Part shown: piece after piece, positions 9,040 to 16,379 of the stretch
Position numbering within the stretch: the first letter of the stretch is position 1
Layout of the letters: each line of letters opens with the position of its first letter
Origin: Nonomuraea solani
Lineage (GTDB): Bacteria > Actinomycetota > Actinomycetes > Streptosporangiales > Streptosporangiaceae
Assembly: GCF_900108335.1 (NCBI RefSeq)
Contig: NZ_FNVT01000007.1
Span: 186,001-250,000, forward strand
DNA length: 64,000 nucleotides
Direction of reading: 5' to 3'
The notes under the pieces: generated by a model
The model's input: the letters and a program-made list of their open reading frames with translations, nothing else
What the model was told of the DNA's origin: nothing
Database searches by the model: none
Translations under genes and position numbers: made by a program

Positions 9040-9777
9040 ATGACCGGCGAACCGCCCAGTGACCTGATTCGCAGCGTCTCCCGCGCGCTTCGCGTGCTGG
9101 AGGTGGTCGCGCGCGCCGACCGGCCGCTGCCGGTCAAGGTCATCGCCCGCCGGTGCGGCCTCAACCTGTCCACCACCTACCACCTGGTCCGCACGCTGTG
9201 CTACGAGGGTTATCTGCACCGGCTGCCGGACGGTGACCATCTGCTGGGCTCCAAGGTGGCCGAGCGGTTCCACGAGATGCTCGACACGTTCCAGCGTCCG
9301 CCGCGCGCCTCGGCGGTGCTGCGGCATCTGGCCGAGGCGTCCGGCCACACCGCCTATCTGGCGCAGCTCGCCGAGGGGCGGCTGATCGTGGTGGACGTGG
9401 CCGAGGGGCCGCGCTCGCCGTGGCTGGAGGACCTCCAGGCGGGGCTGGAGACGGCGCCGCACGCCACCGCGCTCGGCAAGGCGCTGCTGCTCTCCCTCCC
9501 GTCCCCCGTCAGGCGCGGCGTCCTGACCGAGTACGGCCTGCGCCGCTTCACCCCTTCGACCCCCGCCAGCGTGGAGGACCTGGAGGAGGAGCTGTCGAGG
9601 TTGCGGCCGGGGCAGGTGGTGGAGGAGCACGGGCAGTTCAGGGAGGAGGTGGCCTGCGCGGGCGCGATCGTCCCCGGGACGCAGTGGGCGATCGGCTTCT
9701 CGACCCGCGGCCTGGCCATCCCCGCGGCCGCCACCGCCCGCCTGGAGGCCGCGATCAGGGACCTGACGCGGACATAA
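9040..9777 (+). CDS. IclR-family transcriptional regulator
   Basis: A 245-residue regulator. A winged HTH occupies about residues 5-75, with SRALRVLEVVARADRPLPVK and a recognition helix in LNLSTTYHLVRTL. The C-terminal IclR effector domain runs from about 85 to 240, with LAEASGHTAYLAQL, HATALGKALL, and FREEVACAGAIVPG with its conserved Cys. IclR proteins bind small acids or aromatics and usually control the adjacent catabolic operon. Here that would be the divergent DUF59/amidohydrolase pair. ATG at 9040 gives the usual short N-terminus. Confidence 0.9.
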   Translation: MTGEPPSDLIRSVSRALRVLEVVARADRPLPVKVIARRCGLNLSTTYHLVRTLCYEGYLHRLPDGDHLLGSKVAERFHEMLDTFQRPPRASAVLRHLAEASGHTAYLAQLAEGRLIVVDVAEGPRSPWLEDLQAGLETAPHATALGKALLLSLPSPVRRGVLTEYGLRRFTPSTPASVEDLEEELSRLRPGQVVEEHGQFREEVACAGAIVPGTQWAIGFSTRGLAIPAAATARLEAAIRDLTRT

Positions 9778-9818
9778 CCCGTTGCCTCCGAGCTCCCGGC
9801 TTGGCCAGGGTGAACGGC

Positions 9819-10089
9819 ATGAACGTCCCCTACCGCCAGATCCGCGCCGCCTACACCGAGCGGACCATCACCGTCTATCAGGCGTACGACGGGGGTGTCG
9901 GGGGAGGCGGTGGGGCGGTATGTGGACGAGTGGACGGTGGCCATCACCGACGTCACGGACCGGGCGCGCGAGGTGCACGCGGCGGTCCGCCGCCGCGAGA
10001 CCCCGGACGAGTTGCTGCCGGCCGAGCGGCCGTACCCGCTACGTGACGACCTCGCGGAGATCATCGAAGCGAGCGTCGGCTCACTTTGA
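9819..10089 (+). pseudogene. Internally deleted and frameshifted DUF4291 gene
   Basis: The ATG at 9819 reads MNVPYRQIRAAYTERTITVY, the typical start of DUF4291 proteins. About 25 codons later the frame runs into Gly-rich nonsense. A second frame (from 9895) reads GEAVGRYVDEWTVAITDVTD and AERPYPLRDDL, which match the C-terminal end of the same family. The middle of the gene, more than 100 codons in full-length members, is gone and the two ends are out of frame. This is a decayed gene. With the 133 bases after it, where I see nothing, it fills the gap between the IclR and the NAD-binding protein genes. Confidence 0.75.
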
Positions 10090-10222
10090 GCTGCTCGTCG
10101 CCAAAGTCCGCGATGAGCTTGAGCGTCCCGCCGCGCCTGTAGCCTGGCCACAGCGCCTCCTAGCACCGCCGAGAGATCGTAGATCGCCTAATGTGGGTTG
10201 GCGTCTTGGCGAGGAGCGTGCC

Positions 10223-10873
10223 ATGCGGGTGATCATCTTTGGGGCGACCGGTATGGTCGGGCGGGGTGTGCTCAGGGAGTGCCTGCTCGATGAGCGGGTG
10301 ACGGCCGTGCTCGGGGTCGGGCGGAGCGCGACCGGGGTCGCGCACGCGAAGTTGCGGGAGATTCGGCACGCCGACCTGCTCGATCTGACGGCGATCGAGG
10401 GTGAGCTGGGCGGATACGACGCGTGTTTCTTCTGTCTGGGGGTCTCGTCCGTCGGGATGGCCGAGGCGGACTATCGGCGCATCACGTACGACGTCACGTT
10501 GTCGGTGGGGCGGACGCTGGCGCGGCTCGGTCCTGGGTCGACCTTCGTGTACGTTTCCGGCGCCGGGACCGATGCGCGGGGGCGGGCGATGTGGGCCCGG
10601 GTGAAGGGTGAGACCGAGAACGCGCTGCTGGCGTTGCCGCTGGAGGGGTACATGTTCCGGCCCGGTTACATCCAGCCGATGCACGGCGTCACCTCGCGGA
10701 CGCGGTTCTATCGGCTGGCCTATGTCGTGACGCGGCCGCTCTATCCGATGCTGCGGCGGTTGTTCGGGGGCGGGGTGACCACGACCGAGCGGATCGGGCA
10801 GGCGATGATCGCGGTGGCCGAGCGGGGGGCGCCGCGGCGGATTCTGGGGCCGGCGGACATCAACGCGCTCTGA
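10223..10873 (+). CDS. NAD(P)-binding Rossmann protein, atypical SDR / epimerase-like
   Basis: A 216-residue single-domain protein starting MRVIIFGATGMVGRGVLREC, with the GATGxxG dinucleotide motif at residues 7-13. FCLGVSSVGM and TFVYVSGAG follow, then an RPGYIQP segment as in the HIM1/Tip30 branch of atypical SDRs. The reaction is unknown. ATG is preceded by GAGGAG. The last 14 bases overlap the convergent MFS gene. Confidence 0.8.
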   Translation: MRVIIFGATGMVGRGVLRECLLDERVTAVLGVGRSATGVAHAKLREIRHADLLDLTAIEGELGGYDACFFCLGVSSVGMAEADYRRITYDVTLSVGRTLARLGPGSTFVYVSGAGTDARGRAMWARVKGETENALLALPLEGYMFRPGYIQPMHGVTSRTRFYRLAYVVTRPLYPMLRRLFGGGVTTTERIGQAMIAVAERGAPRRILGPADINAL

Positions 10874-12101
10874 CCGGGGCCGGGGCCAGGGGGATGGCGA
10901 GGAGGGCGGCCGCGGCCGTGAGGGCCCAGACCGCCGTCCAGGAGGCGTGGGCGATGACCACGGGGATGAGCAGCGGGGTGAGGAAGCCCATGGCGAAGAG
11001 GGCGGTGCCGAGCAGGCCCAGCGCCGTGCCCGCCCTGGCCGGGCCCGCCATGGCGGCGATCTCCGTGTAGGCGATGCCGTGCCAGGAGTTGGCCAGGAGG
11101 CCGCCGAGGGCCAGGGCGGTGACGGTGATCGGGGTGGGGGCGCCGGTCAGGACCGCGGCGGCGGCCATGGCGATGCCGGCGAGCGCGCCGATGGCCCGCA
11201 GGTAGGCCCGGCGGGTGCCGGAGGCGCTGCCGGCGCGGTCGGTGCGGCGGCCGGTCCAGATGCGGGCCGCGCCGCCGCCCAGCTGGGCGATCAGGACCGT
11301 GACACTGGCCAGGGTGGCGCCCTCGCCCTTGACGTCGTGCAGGAAGATGGCGGTGAAGGAGAGGACGGCGAACTGGGGGACGGTGAGCAGGGAACCCGCC
11401 AGTGCGAGGCGCCAGACGTCCCACCGTCGTAGCGGCGAACGGCCTCCGCCCTCGGGGCCTTCGCTGACGGGGTGCCCGGTGACGGGGTGCTCGGTGGCGC
11501 GGGGCCGGTCCGCCGGGTCGTGGAGCCAGCGCCAGGTCGCCGCGGCCGCCGCCAGGCAGAAGGCGGCGGGGGCGGCGTAGACGGCGCGGAAGTCGTACGT
11601 GTGCGCCAGCCAGGGCAGCAGGCCCACGCCGACGGCGCCGCCCACCGGGATCGCGGTCTGGCGGATGCTCATCGCGAAGCCCCGCTCCCCCTCCTGGAAC
11701 CAGGTCATGATCGCGCGCCCCGACGCCCCGTTGACGCTGCCGCCCAGGGCGCCGGCGACCGCCATGCAGCCGGCCAGCGGCACCACGCCGGCCCCGTCCG
11801 CGGGGGTCACGGTGGCGGCCATCACGGCGAGCAGAAGACCCGTGGAGGTCAGGCCCGTGAGCAGGACGCGGCGGTCGCCGAAGCGGTCGGTCAGCAGCCC
11901 CCACACCAGGTCGGACACCGCCACCCCGAGCCCCAGACAGGCCAGCACGAGCCCGAGTTCGCCCGTGGTCAGCCGGTAGCCGGCGCGCATCGCGATCCCC
12001 GTGACCGGGATGCCGGAGAACATCGCCGCGAAGGCGCCCTGTGCCCCGACGCCGACGGCCAGGACGACCCATCGGTGCCGCGACCTGCTCAATACCGCCA
12101 T
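10860..12101 (-). CDS. MFS transporter
   Basis: A 413-residue protein with about twelve membrane helices and a Pro/Arg/Glu-rich cytoplasmic loop between helices 6 and 7. The MFS signature between helices 2 and 3 is seen as DLVWGLLTDRFGDRRVLL. SGRAIMTWFQEGERGFAMSI lies at the helix 4/5 region, as in organic-acid and drug MFS members. ATG at 12101 follows GGGAG. It diverges from the CGNR regulator gene, which most likely controls it. Substrate not evident. Confidence 0.88.
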   Translation of the reverse strand: MAVLSRSRHRWVVLAVGVGAQGAFAAMFSGIPVTGIAMRAGYRLTTGELGLVLACLGLGVAVSDLVWGLLTDRFGDRRVLLTGLTSTGLLLAVMAATVTPADGAGVVPLAGCMAVAGALGGSVNGASGRAIMTWFQEGERGFAMSIRQTAIPVGGAVGVGLLPWLAHTYDFRAVYAAPAAFCLAAAAATWRWLHDPADRPRATEHPVTGHPVSEGPEGGGRSPLRRWDVWRLALAGSLLTVPQFAVLSFTAIFLHDVKGEGATLASVTVLIAQLGGGAARIWTGRRTDRAGSASGTRRAYLRAIGALAGIAMAAAAVLTGAPTPITVTALALGGLLANSWHGIAYTEIAAMAGPARAGTALGLLGTALFAMGFLTPLLIPVVIAHASWTAVWALTAAAALLAIPLAPAPVRAR

Positions 12102-12120
12102 GACCAGACATCTCCCGAAA

Positions 12121-12139
12121 TAACCATCAAATCCGGTTA
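12121..12139. promoter_or_regulatory. Operator-like repeat 1 between the MFS and CGNR genes
   Basis: TAACCATCAAATCCGGTTA has the form TAAC-N11-GTTA. A second copy lies 41 bp downstream (12162-12180) with 14 of 19 bases identical. The extended form ATAACC...GGTTAT is palindromic. It lies about 20 bases upstream of the MFS start. Confidence 0.6.
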
Positions 12140-12161
12140 TGGACTCTGGCAGCCGCCGAAG

Positions 12162-12180
12162 TAACTTGTCAATCCGGTTA
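12162..12180. promoter_or_regulatory. Operator-like repeat 2 just before the CGNR start
   Basis: TAACTTGTCAATCCGGTTA is the second copy of the TAAC-N11-GTTA element. It ends 2 bases before the CGNR ATG, so a protein bound here would block that gene's start. Spacing of 41 bp puts both copies on the same face of the helix (about four turns), which fits a cooperatively bound regulator. Confidence 0.6.
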
Positions 12181-12182
12181 GC

Positions 12183-12725
12183 ATGGAACCCATGGAGTTC
12201 ACCTTCGTCAGCGGCAATCTCGGGCTCGACCTGGCCGGCACCATCGGGCGGCGCCGAGGCGGGCGGGTCGATCTGCTGGCGGCCCCCGAGGATCTGGCCC
12301 GGTGGACGGTCGCGGCCGGGCTTCTCGAAACTCCGCCCGCCGCCACGGACGGCGACCTGGCCGAGGCCAAGGCGCTGCGGGAGGCGGTCTACCGGCTGGC
12401 GAGCGCGGCCCGTACCGGAGAAAGGTTCGAGCCGGCCGACCGCGGCGTGCTCAACCTGGCCGCCGGCCGCCCACCGGCGGCCGTCCTGCTCGGCGAGCGC
12501 GGCGTGGAGAGGGCCGGCGATCTGCGGGCCGCGCTGTCGAGCACCGCCCGCGCCGCCGCCGAGCTGCTCGGTGGCCCGCAGGCCGCGCTGATCAGGGAGT
12601 GCGAGGCCGACCCGTGCACCCGCCTCTACATCGACGCCTCGCACCGCCGCACCCGCCGCTGGTGCGACATGCGCGGGTGCGGCAACCGGGCGAAGGCGGC
12701 GGCGTTCCGCGCCCGGCGGCGATAG
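12183..12725 (+). CDS. CGNR zinc-finger (ABATE domain) transcriptional regulator
   Basis: A 180-residue protein. The N-terminal ABATE ligand-binding-like domain spans about residues 1-125. The C-terminal zinc finger spans about 135-178, with CTRLYIDASHRRTRRWCDMR and the family hallmark CGNR. Such proteins regulate adjacent transporter or stress genes. It is divergent from the MFS gene and both promoters lie in an 81-bp gap carrying two matching operator-like repeats. ATG at 12183 or 12192 are both possible starts. Confidence 0.88.
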   Translation: MEPMEFTFVSGNLGLDLAGTIGRRRGGRVDLLAAPEDLARWTVAAGLLETPPAATDGDLAEAKALREAVYRLASAARTGERFEPADRGVLNLAAGRPPAAVLLGERGVERAGDLRAALSSTARAAAELLGGPQAALIRECEADPCTRLYIDASHRRTRRWCDMRGCGNRAKAAAFRARRR

Positions 12726-12805
12726 CGGTCGCGGGCTTGCCGGATGATGGAATATCCCGGGAGGCGAGAGCGCTACCCTAGCCGTCAAAGATTCAACAGT
12801 CATGG

Positions 12806-13912
12806 ATGGTGACTAAAGTGCAGTTCGGAATCTTCAGCGTGGGCGACGTGACCACCGACCCCACCACCGGCAGGACCCCGACCGAGCACGAGCGGATCAA
12901 GGCGATGGTGACGATCGCGCTCAAGGCGGAGGAGGTGGGGCTGGACGTGTTCGCGACCGGCGAGCACCACAACCCGCCCTTCGTGCCGTCCTCCCCGACC
13001 ACGATGCTCGGCTACATCGCGGCCAGGACCGAGCGGCTGCGGTTGTCCACCGCCACCACGCTGATCACCACCAACGACCCGGTGAAGATCGCCGAGGACT
13101 TCGCCATGCTGCAGCACGTGGCCGACGGCCGGGTGGACCTCATGCTGGGCCGGGGCAACACCGGGCCCGTCTACCCGTGGTTCGGGCAGGACATCAGGCA
13201 GGGCATCCCGCTGGCCATCGAGAACTACGCGCTGCTGCACCGGCTCTGGCGCGAGGACGTCGTGGACTGGGAGGGCCGCTTCCGCACGCCGCTGCAGGGG
13301 TTCACGAGCACGCCGCGCCCGCTGGACGGGGTGCCGCCGTTCGTCTGGCACGGCTCGATCCGCAGCCCCGAGATCGCCGAGCAGGCCGCCTACTACGGCG
13401 ACGGCTTCTTCGCCAACAACATCTTCTGGCCGAAGGAGCACTTCATGCGCCTGATCAGCCTCTACCGGCAGCGCTACGCCCATTACGGCCACGGCACGCC
13501 CGAGCAGGCCATCGTGGGTCTCGGCGGCCAGGTGTTCATGCGCAAGAACTCCCAGGACGCGGTACGCGAGTTCCGCCCCTACTTCGACAACGCCCCCGTG
13601 TACGGCCACGGCCCGTCGCTGGAGGAGTTCACCGCGGAGACGCCGCTCACCGTGGGCAGCCCGCAGCAGGTCATCGACCGGACCCTTGAGTTCAGGGAGT
13701 TCTTCGGCGACTACCAGCGCCAGCTCTTCCTCATGGACCACGCGGGCCTGCCGCTGAAGACCGTGCTGGAGCAGCTCGACCTGCTCGGCGAGGAGGTCGT
13801 CCCGGTGCTGCGCAAGGAGTTCGCCAAGGACCGGCCGGCCGAGGTGCCCGGCGCCCCCACCCACGCCTCCCTGCTCGCGGCCAAAGACGCCGCCGAGCCC
13901 GTCGGAGCCTGA
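12806..13912 (+). CDS. LLM-class (luciferase-like) flavin/F420 oxidoreductase
   Basis: A 368-residue bacterial-luciferase-fold monooxygenase. Visible features are VGLDVFATGEHHNPPFVPSS, ERLRLSTATTLITTNDPVKI, DLMLGRGNTGPVYPWFG and the C-terminal PLTVGSPQQVIDRTLEFREF. These match the LLM subgroup that is encoded next to a dedicated NADPH:FMN reductase (the CE1759-type 'LLM duo'). The FMN reductase gene indeed follows 18 bases later. The start may be 12806 (ATG), 12809 (GTG) or 12818 (GTG). Substrate unknown; desulfonation or another C-S or C-H oxidation is typical of the fold. Confidence 0.88.
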   Translation: MVTKVQFGIFSVGDVTTDPTTGRTPTEHERIKAMVTIALKAEEVGLDVFATGEHHNPPFVPSSPTTMLGYIAARTERLRLSTATTLITTNDPVKIAEDFAMLQHVADGRVDLMLGRGNTGPVYPWFGQDIRQGIPLAIENYALLHRLWREDVVDWEGRFRTPLQGFTSTPRPLDGVPPFVWHGSIRSPEIAEQAAYYGDGFFANNIFWPKEHFMRLISLYRQRYAHYGHGTPEQAIVGLGGQVFMRKNSQDAVREFRPYFDNAPVYGHGPSLEEFTAETPLTVGSPQQVIDRTLEFREFFGDYQRQLFLMDHAGLPLKTVLEQLDLLGEEVVPVLRKEFAKDRPAEVPGAPTHASLLAAKDAAEPVGA

Positions 13913-13930
13913 AAGACCGGAAGGAACCTC

Positions 13931-14560
13931 ATGAAGCTCGTCGTCGTCACGGCGGGGCTGACCCAGCCCTCCTCGACCCGCCTGCTCGCCGACCGCCTGG
14001 CCGCCGCCGTAGCGGAGCGCGCAGAGGTGGAGGTCCGGGTGGTCGAGCTGCGCGACCTCGCCGTGGACATCGCGAACACCTTCGTGACCGGCTTCCCCGG
14101 CGGCCGGCTGCGCGAGGAGATCGAGGCAGTGACCGAGGCCGACGGGCTCATCGCGGTCACGCCGATCTTCAGCGGCTCCTACAGCGGCCTGTTCAAGTCG
14201 TTCTTCGACGTGCTCGACAACACGGCGCTGGCGGGCAAGCCCGTGCTCATCGCCGCCACCGGCGGCACCGCCCGGCACTCGCTGGCGCTGGAGCACGCGT
14301 TGCGGCCGCTGTTCGCGTACCTGCGGGCCGTGGTCGTGCCGACCGCCGTCTACGCGGCCTCGGAGGACTGGGGCGGCGGGCGCGACGCGTTGACCGACGG
14401 GCTCGGCGAGCGCGTCGCGCGAGCCGCCGGCGAGCTGACGGATCTCCTGCTGCACCGCGCACCCCGGCGGGCGGAGCCGGTGGACGAGGTCGTACCCTTC
14501 GAGCAGCAACTCGCGGCATTGCGCCCCCTCGATCCGGGATCGGGGAGTAAGGTTCGTTAG
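13931..14560 (+). CDS. NADPH-dependent FMN reductase, CE1759 type
   Basis: A 209-residue flavodoxin-fold reductase with MKLVVVTAGLTQPSSTRLLAD (FMN phosphate loop) and ITPIFSGSYSGLFKSFFD-type contacts. VLIAATGGTARHSLALEHAL and the ending VPFEQQLAAL are typical of this subgroup. It supplies reduced flavin to the LLM oxidoreductase encoded just upstream. AAGGAACC precedes the ATG. The final codons and stop lie inside the palindrome that precedes the chitosanase gene. Confidence 0.88.
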   Translation: MKLVVVTAGLTQPSSTRLLADRLAAAVAERAEVEVRVVELRDLAVDIANTFVTGFPGGRLREEIEAVTEADGLIAVTPIFSGSYSGLFKSFFDVLDNTALAGKPVLIAATGGTARHSLALEHALRPLFAYLRAVVVPTAVYAASEDWGGGRDALTDGLGERVARAAGELTDLLLHRAPRRAEPVDEVVPFEQQLAALRPLDPGSGSKVR

Positions 14561-14578
14561 GAACCTTTCCTAACGAAC
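14552..14578. promoter_or_regulatory. Perfect 27-bp palindrome upstream of the chitosanase gene
   Basis: GTTCGTTAGGAA (14552-14563), CCT, then TTCCTAACGAAC (14567-14578). The 12-bp arms are perfect. The core TTAGGAA-N3-TTCCTAA has the geometry of the operator described, as I recall it, for the ROK repressor CsnR upstream of actinomycete chitosanase genes. It ends 10 bases before the chitosanase GTG and overlaps the last codons of the FMN reductase gene. It could also form a strong mRNA stem-loop. Confidence 0.8.
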
Positions 14579-14588
14579 GGGAGCCCAC

Positions 14589-15356
14589 GTGCTGACAGCC
14601 GCCCTCCTCACCCTGTCTCTCACCGTGACGGGCACCGTAACCGGCACGGGCCTCGCCGACCCGCACAAGAAGGACATCGCCATGCGACTGGTGTCCAGCG
14701 CGGAGAACTCCTCGCTCGACTGGAAGGCCCAGTACGGCTACATCGAGAACATCAAGGACGAACGCGGCTACACGGCCGGCATCATCGGCTTCTGCTCCGG
14801 CACCGGCGACATGCTGGAGCTGGTCGAGCTCTACACCAAGCGCAAGCCGGGCAACGTGCTGGCCCGCTACCTGCCCGCGCTGCGCAAGGTCAACGGCACC
14901 GACTCCCTCAAGGGCCTGGAGCCGACCTTCATCAAGGACTGGAAGACGGCCGCCAAGGACCCCGCCTTCCAGCAGGCCCAGAACGACGAGCGCGACCGGG
15001 TCTACTTCGACCCGGCCGTCAAGCAGGCCAAGAAGGACGGGCTGCGGACGCTCGGCCAGTTCGTGTACTACGACGCCATGGTCATGCACGGCCCGGGCGC
15101 GGACAAGATGAGCTTCGGCGGCATCAGGAAGGCCGCCCTGGCCAAGGCGAAGACGCCGGCGCAGGGCGGCGACGAGGTGACGTACCTGAACGCGTTCCTC
15201 GACGTCCGCAAGGCGGCGATGAAGGCCGAGGAGGCGCACGAGGACACGACCCGGGTGGACACCATGCAGCGGGTGTTCCTCAAGAACGGCAACCTCGACC
15301 TGAACCCGCCGCTGACCTGGAAGGTCTACGGCGACCGCTACACGATCAAAAAGTGA
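14589..15356 (+). CDS. csn: GH46 chitosanase, secreted
   Basis: Endo-acting chitosanase that cuts beta-1,4 bonds in chitosan outside the cell. It has 255 residues. The N-terminal hydrophobic stretch to about Ala23 is the presumed signal peptide, but it lacks the usual basic residues. An in-frame TAA at 14571 rules out an upstream start. Catalytic residues match the GH46 pattern: Glu39 in SSAENSSLDWK and Asp57 in ENIKDERGY, 18 apart as in Streptomyces N174 chitosanase. YTAGIIGFCSGTGDMLELV follows. Expression is probably controlled at the palindrome at 14552-14578. Confidence 0.93.
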   Translation: MLTAALLTLSLTVTGTVTGTGLADPHKKDIAMRLVSSAENSSLDWKAQYGYIENIKDERGYTAGIIGFCSGTGDMLELVELYTKRKPGNVLARYLPALRKVNGTDSLKGLEPTFIKDWKTAAKDPAFQQAQNDERDRVYFDPAVKQAKKDGLRTLGQFVYYDAMVMHGPGADKMSFGGIRKAALAKAKTPAQGGDEVTYLNAFLDVRKAAMKAEEAHEDTTRVDTMQRVFLKNGNLDLNPPLTWKVYGDRYTIKK

Positions 15357-15375
15357 CGGGCCGTGTCCTGGCGGA

Positions 15376-16281
15376 TCAGCGCTTGACGGAGACCACGTCG
15401 TACGTGGTGTCGGGGGTCGGCGGGGTCGTGAAGCGGGCGTTGGGCAGGTAGAGGCGGTGGCCGGAGGCGGCGACCGTGGTGGGGACGTCGAACCTGGGGT
15501 CGGTCAGCCGCCGGACGACCGTGCCCGACGAGCCGTCGCGGGCCAGGCCGATGACGGCGATCGTGTTGAGGCGGTTCTGGACGGCGTACAGGGTGCGGCC
15601 GGACAGCAGCAGGCCGTCGCCGTTGGTCAGCAGCTCGCCGCCCAGGTCCACCTCGGTGGTGACGCCGGACGACGGGTCCACCTCGAACAGCTTGCCGGTG
15701 TTCGACTGGACGATCAGCAGCGACCTCCGGTCGGGGCTCGGGGCGATGCCGTTGGCGTTGTTACCGGTCGTGTACTGGATGGCGCCGCTGAGCGGGATCT
15801 TGACGGCCTCGTCGGGCAGCGCGCCGCCCCGGCCGAGCTCCAGCTTGTACAGCACCGGGTTGGCCGAGTCGGTGAAGTAGGCGGCGCGGCCGGTGAGGAT
15901 GACGTCGTTGACGAAGGACGTGCCGGTGGCCAGCTGGTACGACTTCAGCACCGCGCCGGTACGTAGGTCGACCACCCGCGCGTTCCCGGCGTTGCCCCCG
16001 GCCACGAACAGCCGCCGCCCGTCGGTCTTGAGCCCGAGCGACTGCGTGCCCGGCCCCTTGCTGATGACGGCGCCCTTGCCGGTGCGCAGGTCGGCCCGGT
16101 AGATGTCACCGGTCGCGCGCGAGCCGAAGTAGGCGTACGGCCCTCCGATCGCGATGCCCTCCGGCTGGAACCCGTTGGGCAGCGGGAACGTGTCGGGCTT
16201 CGTGGTGGCCTGTGCGGGTATGCCCGCCACCAGGACCACGACTACGGCACTGAGTGCGGTCTTCAGGATCGCGGATCTCAT
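15376..16281 (-). CDS. Secreted SMP-30/NHL-like beta-propeller protein
   Basis: A 301-residue exported protein. The signal peptide covers about residues 1-26 (MRSAILKTALSAVVVVLVAG, cleaved near AQA). Repeated blades follow, such as GIAIGGPYAYFGSRATGDIY, GLKTDGRRLFVAGG and GIAPSPDRRSLLIVQSNTGK, in the style of SMP-30/gluconolactonase or strictosidine-synthase-like propellers. No catalytic metal ligand set can be read with confidence, so an enzyme activity is not claimed. ATG at 16281 is preferred; GTG at 16290 is also possible. Confidence 0.75.
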   Translation of the reverse strand: MRSAILKTALSAVVVVLVAGIPAQATTKPDTFPLPNGFQPEGIAIGGPYAYFGSRATGDIYRADLRTGKGAVISKGPGTQSLGLKTDGRRLFVAGGNAGNARVVDLRTGAVLKSYQLATGTSFVNDVILTGRAAYFTDSANPVLYKLELGRGGALPDEAVKIPLSGAIQYTTGNNANGIAPSPDRRSLLIVQSNTGKLFEVDPSSGVTTEVDLGGELLTNGDGLLLSGRTLYAVQNRLNTIAVIGLARDGSSGTVVRRLTDPRFDVPTTVAASGHRLYLPNARFTTPPTPDTTYDVVSVKR

Positions 16282-16379
16282 GCGGCCCACGATGCCCCGA
16301 TCACGGGTCGGGGCAAAGACCCATGATTGCCTTCACAGGGAGTTTTCAGCATCAGCCGGGCACCGATACCTTTGCGCCA

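Noticed and set aside
9782..10222. Gap region read as the start of the Rossmann protein
   Set aside because: The in-frame extension is low-complexity and overlaps the DUF4291 relic. The protein begins cleanly at MRVIIFGATG (10223) with a ribosome site.
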